From assembly GCF_000003605.2 (NCBI RefSeq), contig NW_003109089.1, positions 434,887 through 474,934 of the forward strand: 40,048 bases of DNA, read 5' to 3'. The notes beneath the pieces were generated by a model that worked only from the letters and a program-made list of their open reading frames with translations, was not told the origin of the DNA and did not search any database. This stretch comes from Saccoglossus kowalevskii. Taxonomy: Eukaryota > Hemichordata > Enteropneusta > Harrimaniidae. Position numbers and translations under genes: made by a program. Positions 36,559 to 40,048 of this stretch are shown here, one piece after another (positions within the stretch are counted from its first letter, which is position 1; every line of letters starts with the position of its first letter).

Positions 36559-36781
36559 ACACCCTGGTAATTTATGAGGAGGGGGGATTATGGTCACATA
36601 ACAACAATAGTTTCCAATAATATACTTTTCAGGTTCAACGTTCAACCAAACAATTGAAAGATTGATGATTACTGTGTAAGTACCATGATTTTGAATCAAC
36701 ACAAAGTTACAATCATCTACATTATCAAGTTTTTCACTTTTCATGTGTACAAACAAAAATATATTTAAACGGGTAATATTA
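36559..36781 (-). CDS. Candidate exon A of an integrin-alpha-like gene (Calf-2 start)
   Basis: One base plus 74 codons between acceptor CTATTTTTCAG and donor TGT|GTAAGG; phase 0 at the end fits the phase-0 start at 36261. The core CNFVLIQNHGTYTVIINLSI, then VWLNVEP, follows the integrin pattern '[FIV]...N.GP......L.V.WP'. YVTII and a Cys after PPPHKLPG sit where integrins have 'LYxL...NC'. Gly-Thr replaces the usual Gly-Pro. The intron to exon C would be 297 bases. Family assignment is by eye only. Confidence 0.3.
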
Positions 36782-38571
36782 CTGAAAAATAGATGAATGT
36801 AAATCTAATAATTATGTCACATCCAATTATTCAGACATCTGAAATCAGCGTTGTAACCTAAATCAATGAATTCCACCAAAAATAGAGAAAAACCTATGAG
36901 GATGCATTAAATTGTTTGAACATCATTTTCAGTCTTCCAGTCTAAGTATGTTTAATGTTATTTTCTCTTATACCTCGTGCCGTTAATTTAAATAAGAAAT
37001 AGCTATTCCATTTTAAATTAGGAACACTATTTTTGTCAACGTGATTAATTTACTCTATTATAACAATCTCCGATGCCATTACCAACCAGCAGCTGTGACA
37101 AACAGACAACGGCTGAGGAGCCTAACAAACAGCAACGAAATCTGTAACCACTTTAGACAGAACAGGTGGACAAGTAGCTTGTCATTGACGCTGCCGACCA
37201 TTCCAAGATACCCGTGTACATCCAACTGAGGTATCTCGTTTGCTAGCCAGTCTATTAGACATTAATTTTTTCCATGAACTTACTGTCAGTATTACTCATA
37301 GTATATGTATAAATAGTCACGTGCTCATAGATGTTTACTGCGTCTTTGTCTAGTTTTGTTTCTGTATCTCTGATTGTGTTTACGGACTGTAAGCCATTTG
37401 CACTTCTCCCTCTTTCCAAGCCTGGGATTTTGTTCGTAGTTATGCCGGGCTGTTATAATTGGAAATGCTGTCCGACATAGCAGAGGCAATAAAGTTGTGA
37501 ACACCCTGGCATAATGCGAGATCGCGGCTTGAACATTGAGAATAAGGTCACTGTAACATGATACGTGTACATGTAGTCTGAGGTATATATACCGTTGTTA
37601 TGAAGGAAGTAGGCAACCCGATTATTCTGATTTTGAAACGATGCAGGACTCATAATCCATAGTTACCTAATTGCAAACTGGCATGTGAATAAACAATCTG
37701 CTAGCCGTATGCGGCTGTACTACCCACATGAGCAGTTTAGCACTCTAATCAGTACACGTTTGAGAACACGGGCTACACGCGGAGAAACACATTTACGTTC
37801 GCCTTGAAAACAAAGTATATATATATATAATAAGCTGTGGTGTCAAACTGTCAATCATATTCTCCACATTTAGTTGTTTCTTTTTCTCTTCATTCATTGT
37901 AGAATTTGAATTATGACGTATGGTTATTTGGTATAATCGTAATTCACCACGACTCGGTCTCAAACACGATTAGTCCAAAATTTGTTTTGACCAAAGTCAA
38001 ACTACAATTTAATATAAATTTATTTTACTTTTTTATTGTTGAGTAGAATTATATTATTTATAAAAATTGTGGTATTTATTTGTATGTATTTAGGGAAATA
38101 AAATCATTTGATTACTGCCTCATAATGAATCATAACAGTGATAAATTTAAAAACTATTGACATTTAATTTAACGAATTCCTAGTTTGATATTATTCCATT
38201 TTATAGAATTTCAAGTAATCTCCCATAATGCATTGCATATATGCTCAGTACTATGCTCAGTATTGGAACATTTGAAATCGGATCAAACTACCGTAGCATG
38301 TCTGTACCTAGTACGTAGACGACCGACCGTCACTCAATTATCCAACGAAACCTCCAACCATGGAGATTCCATAAGACTGATCTACTATTTAGTATTATGT
38401 GGTATGTGGTTTCACGTTGCATAATATATTCAGATGTCAAATGCCGATTAAAAAAATATTTTGACATGACTTTCTCTTGATTCGAGGATAAACTGCAAAA
38501 CAGACTTAAGTATTCGCTTATTGCCAATTGTTATTTGAAAATAAGTTCTCGTTGCTGTTTCTTTTTATTAG
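36782..38571. other. Region with no confirmed exon
   Basis: More 5' exons of the minus-strand candidate gene and a 5' exon for the plus-strand one would be expected near here, but none is convincing. Around 37040-37230 and 37330-37650 both strands have overlapping open frames with higher GC; the translations show no domain. Confidence 0.3.
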
Positions 38572-38808
38572 GACAAGATATATAACTTGACAGCAGTAAC
38601 AGTGTCGGTAGTAGTGTACGTACTTCTGTCAACCATATGGCCAGTTATCACATCACGCAGTTTGCCGGAATACTCCTCAGAAAATACGGCACAAATAAAA
38701 TCGCTATACAGTGAATTTCATGAAGACATGTTATTTTGGGAAATTTATAAAACCTTTAGTAAACATTTACCCTTGATAGGCTTTCAAGACACATTTAAAT
38801 CTAAATAA
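38572..38808 (+). CDS. Candidate terminal exon of a small secreted or membrane protein
   Basis: The acceptor TGCTGTTTCTTTTTATTAG is strong, and the in-frame TAG that closes the frame upstream overlaps it, so the frame opens exactly at the splice site (phase 0). It gives 78 codons to TAA. Residues 1-6 are polar, and ~7-27 are hydrophobic (TAVTVSVVVYVLLSTIWPVI), suiting a signal peptide or single membrane anchor. About 50 residues follow with no Cys, rich in Glu, Ser, Phe and Lys, ending FQDTFKSK. There is no in-frame ATG before the tail, so an upstream exon must supply the start; none was found. A neuropeptide-type precursor or a small membrane protein are both possible; no family recognised. 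Confidence 0.38.
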   Translation, partial: DKIYNLTAVTVSVVVYVLLSTIWPVITSRSLPEYSSENTAQIKSLYSEFHEDMLFWEIYKTFSKHLPLIGFQDTFKSK

Positions 38809-39812
38809 TACGATTTCGTTAGTTCTCGAAACCATTTAATAACGTTAATTACCCACGAGTCTTTGCGGGTTACCTTCAGTCATTGGTCGATTTACTGCCA
38901 TGCATCCGCTCGCCCGTTATGATTGGTCAAATTTTTCTCAACCCTCATTTGGAATTTATAAAAATTACAAAAAATCATAACTTCATGAAATTCATAGTAC
39001 CATGGTACTCACTTTAGATTATACTTATGCTTGATTATCCATGTCAAAGTTGCGTTCCGATACTTTGTAATGTGCGGGCAACCTCCCACGACCCATATAA
39101 GCATAATGAGGGCTTTGTGTTTTTGTACGGATCGTTAGAAATCTTAGCAAACGCAATCCTGAAATCCTGAAGTCTTAAGTCAAGCAAATTTCAAAAAAGC
39201 ACACATGCAAATGCCCTTGAGTGATCAGGTGTACAGTAAACAACCGGGATTGGACATATATTTTTTTTATTTTAGTGATCAAGATATTGTTTATTACATT
39301 TACATCTATTCTTCAGTTAATACCGTACTACAATATTTCAGCATTTGTAGCCAAACTCAATTTATAATTATCCATGGTGATCAGAATAATCAGTAGGAGG
39401 TCGTTTGTATATACAATACAGAATGAGAATGCAATTTAAAGAAATGTAAAATATAATAATTTATATTCACATATTAGACGTAGTTTGATGAAGTGTTCGA
39501 TATATGTTACTGTACAATGACCCGATAAATCAATGTGATACAATACTAACCACACGTACTACCATATTGACTGGTGTTATTATGCTCGACCCAAATGCAT
39601 TGCTTAGCAGTGGTATTACCATGATTAGCAACGCTAACGATACGTCATAAAATTGTAGAAACAAGGCCCACTGACTGATTCACTGTAGACGACCGTGCTA
39701 ACGTTTGGTTGCGTAGCACTAAATCTAAAATATAGTCTACATAACATTCCATAACACGCATAACACGCACGTGTTGTAAATACAACAGCGAACAGAATAG
39801 CGTGTCCGTTTC
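38809..39812. other. Gene-free stretch
   Basis: AT-rich sequence with short open frames. No polyadenylation signal AATAAA is clearly placed just after the stop at 38808. Confidence 0.35.
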
Positions 39813-39890
39813 TTGAAAGAGCGGCAGTCGTCGCGCCGCGTCCTGTTCGATATGAGACTCATAGCGACGTACACAACGCGTGTAAAATAT
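39813..39890 (+). mobile_element. R1 foldback MITE, subfamily A, copy 7, left half only
   Basis: Starts TTGAAAGAGCGGCAGTCGTC (TTGA in place of TTAA) and then follows copy 1 almost base for base through CGATATGAGACTCATAGCGA and ACAACGCGTGTAAAATA. After that the similarity ends; no right terminus is visible before the window closes. Confidence 0.6.
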
Positions 39891-39989
39891 TAAACTCATA
39901 GTTGCTGTTGACATAGGAAGTAAAGTAAGCAAATAACACCGAATAAACGGCAAGGTAGATACTACGTCAAATTATAGTAAACATGTACT

Positions 39990-40048
39990 GCGTGCGTGAC
40001 TCGAACCGGCGCTCGCGTACGGCACCAAATCGCCTAGCTTCAGGCCAC
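39990..40048 (-). repeat. tRNA-like Pol III head, probably a SINE (partial)
   Basis: On the minus strand an A-box-like TGGCCTGAAGCTAGG (plus 40033-40047) precedes a B-box GGTTCGAGTC (plus 39998-40007) at roughly tRNA spacing. The T-stem does not pair well, which argues against a working tRNA and for a tRNA-derived SINE. It is cut by the window edge. Confidence 0.35.

Noticed and set aside
1-40048. CRISPR array, operon, phage or bacterial defence system
   Set aside because: No spaced direct repeats, no ribosome-binding sites, no tandem ORFs; the window is eukaryotic.

Overview
This is AT-rich animal DNA with no prokaryotic gene organisation. The split ankyrin-repeat gene, GT-AG introns, a decayed LINE, foldback (MITE-like) repeats, microsatellites and long gene-free stretches all point to a metazoan nuclear genome. 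CpG is common and not visibly depleted, which suits a marine invertebrate better than a vertebrate. I cannot name the species from the sequence.

Layout. At 324-2407 (minus strand) lie the first two coding exons of an ankyrin-repeat protein. They are joined by a phase-matched intron and the gene continues past the left edge. From about 2.4 kb to 35.8 kb the window is mostly non-coding: repeat families, a few weak exon candidates (6145-6280 plus, 23634-24062 minus) and a GC-richer block at 10080-10760. A dead LINE 3' end with a pentanucleotide tail lies at 30871-31745 (minus). At 35827-36781 (minus) three open segments chain in compatible splice phases and read like the membrane-proximal (Calf-2) part of an integrin alpha chain; this is tentative. 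At 38572-38808 (plus) an open segment behind a strong splice acceptor encodes a hydrophobic stretch and a short Cys-free tail, possibly the last exon of a small secreted or membrane protein. The right edge holds half of a foldback element and a tRNA-like Pol III head that runs out of the window.

Repeats. Three short inverted-repeat families can be defined from the window alone. R1 has seven copies, each bounded by TTAA or a close variant, with GTCGTC-rich termini and two subfamilies. R2 has six sites carrying an arm with the palindrome CGAGATCTCG. R3 has two copies in opposite orientation, one interrupted by an R1 copy.

The genes show no sign of acting together, and there is no operon, CRISPR array or defence cluster. 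The most useful leads are the uncharacterised ankyrin protein, the R1/R2/R3 families with their nesting, the integrin-like exon chain and the 38.6 kb small-protein exon. I see no convincing previously undescribed biological system.
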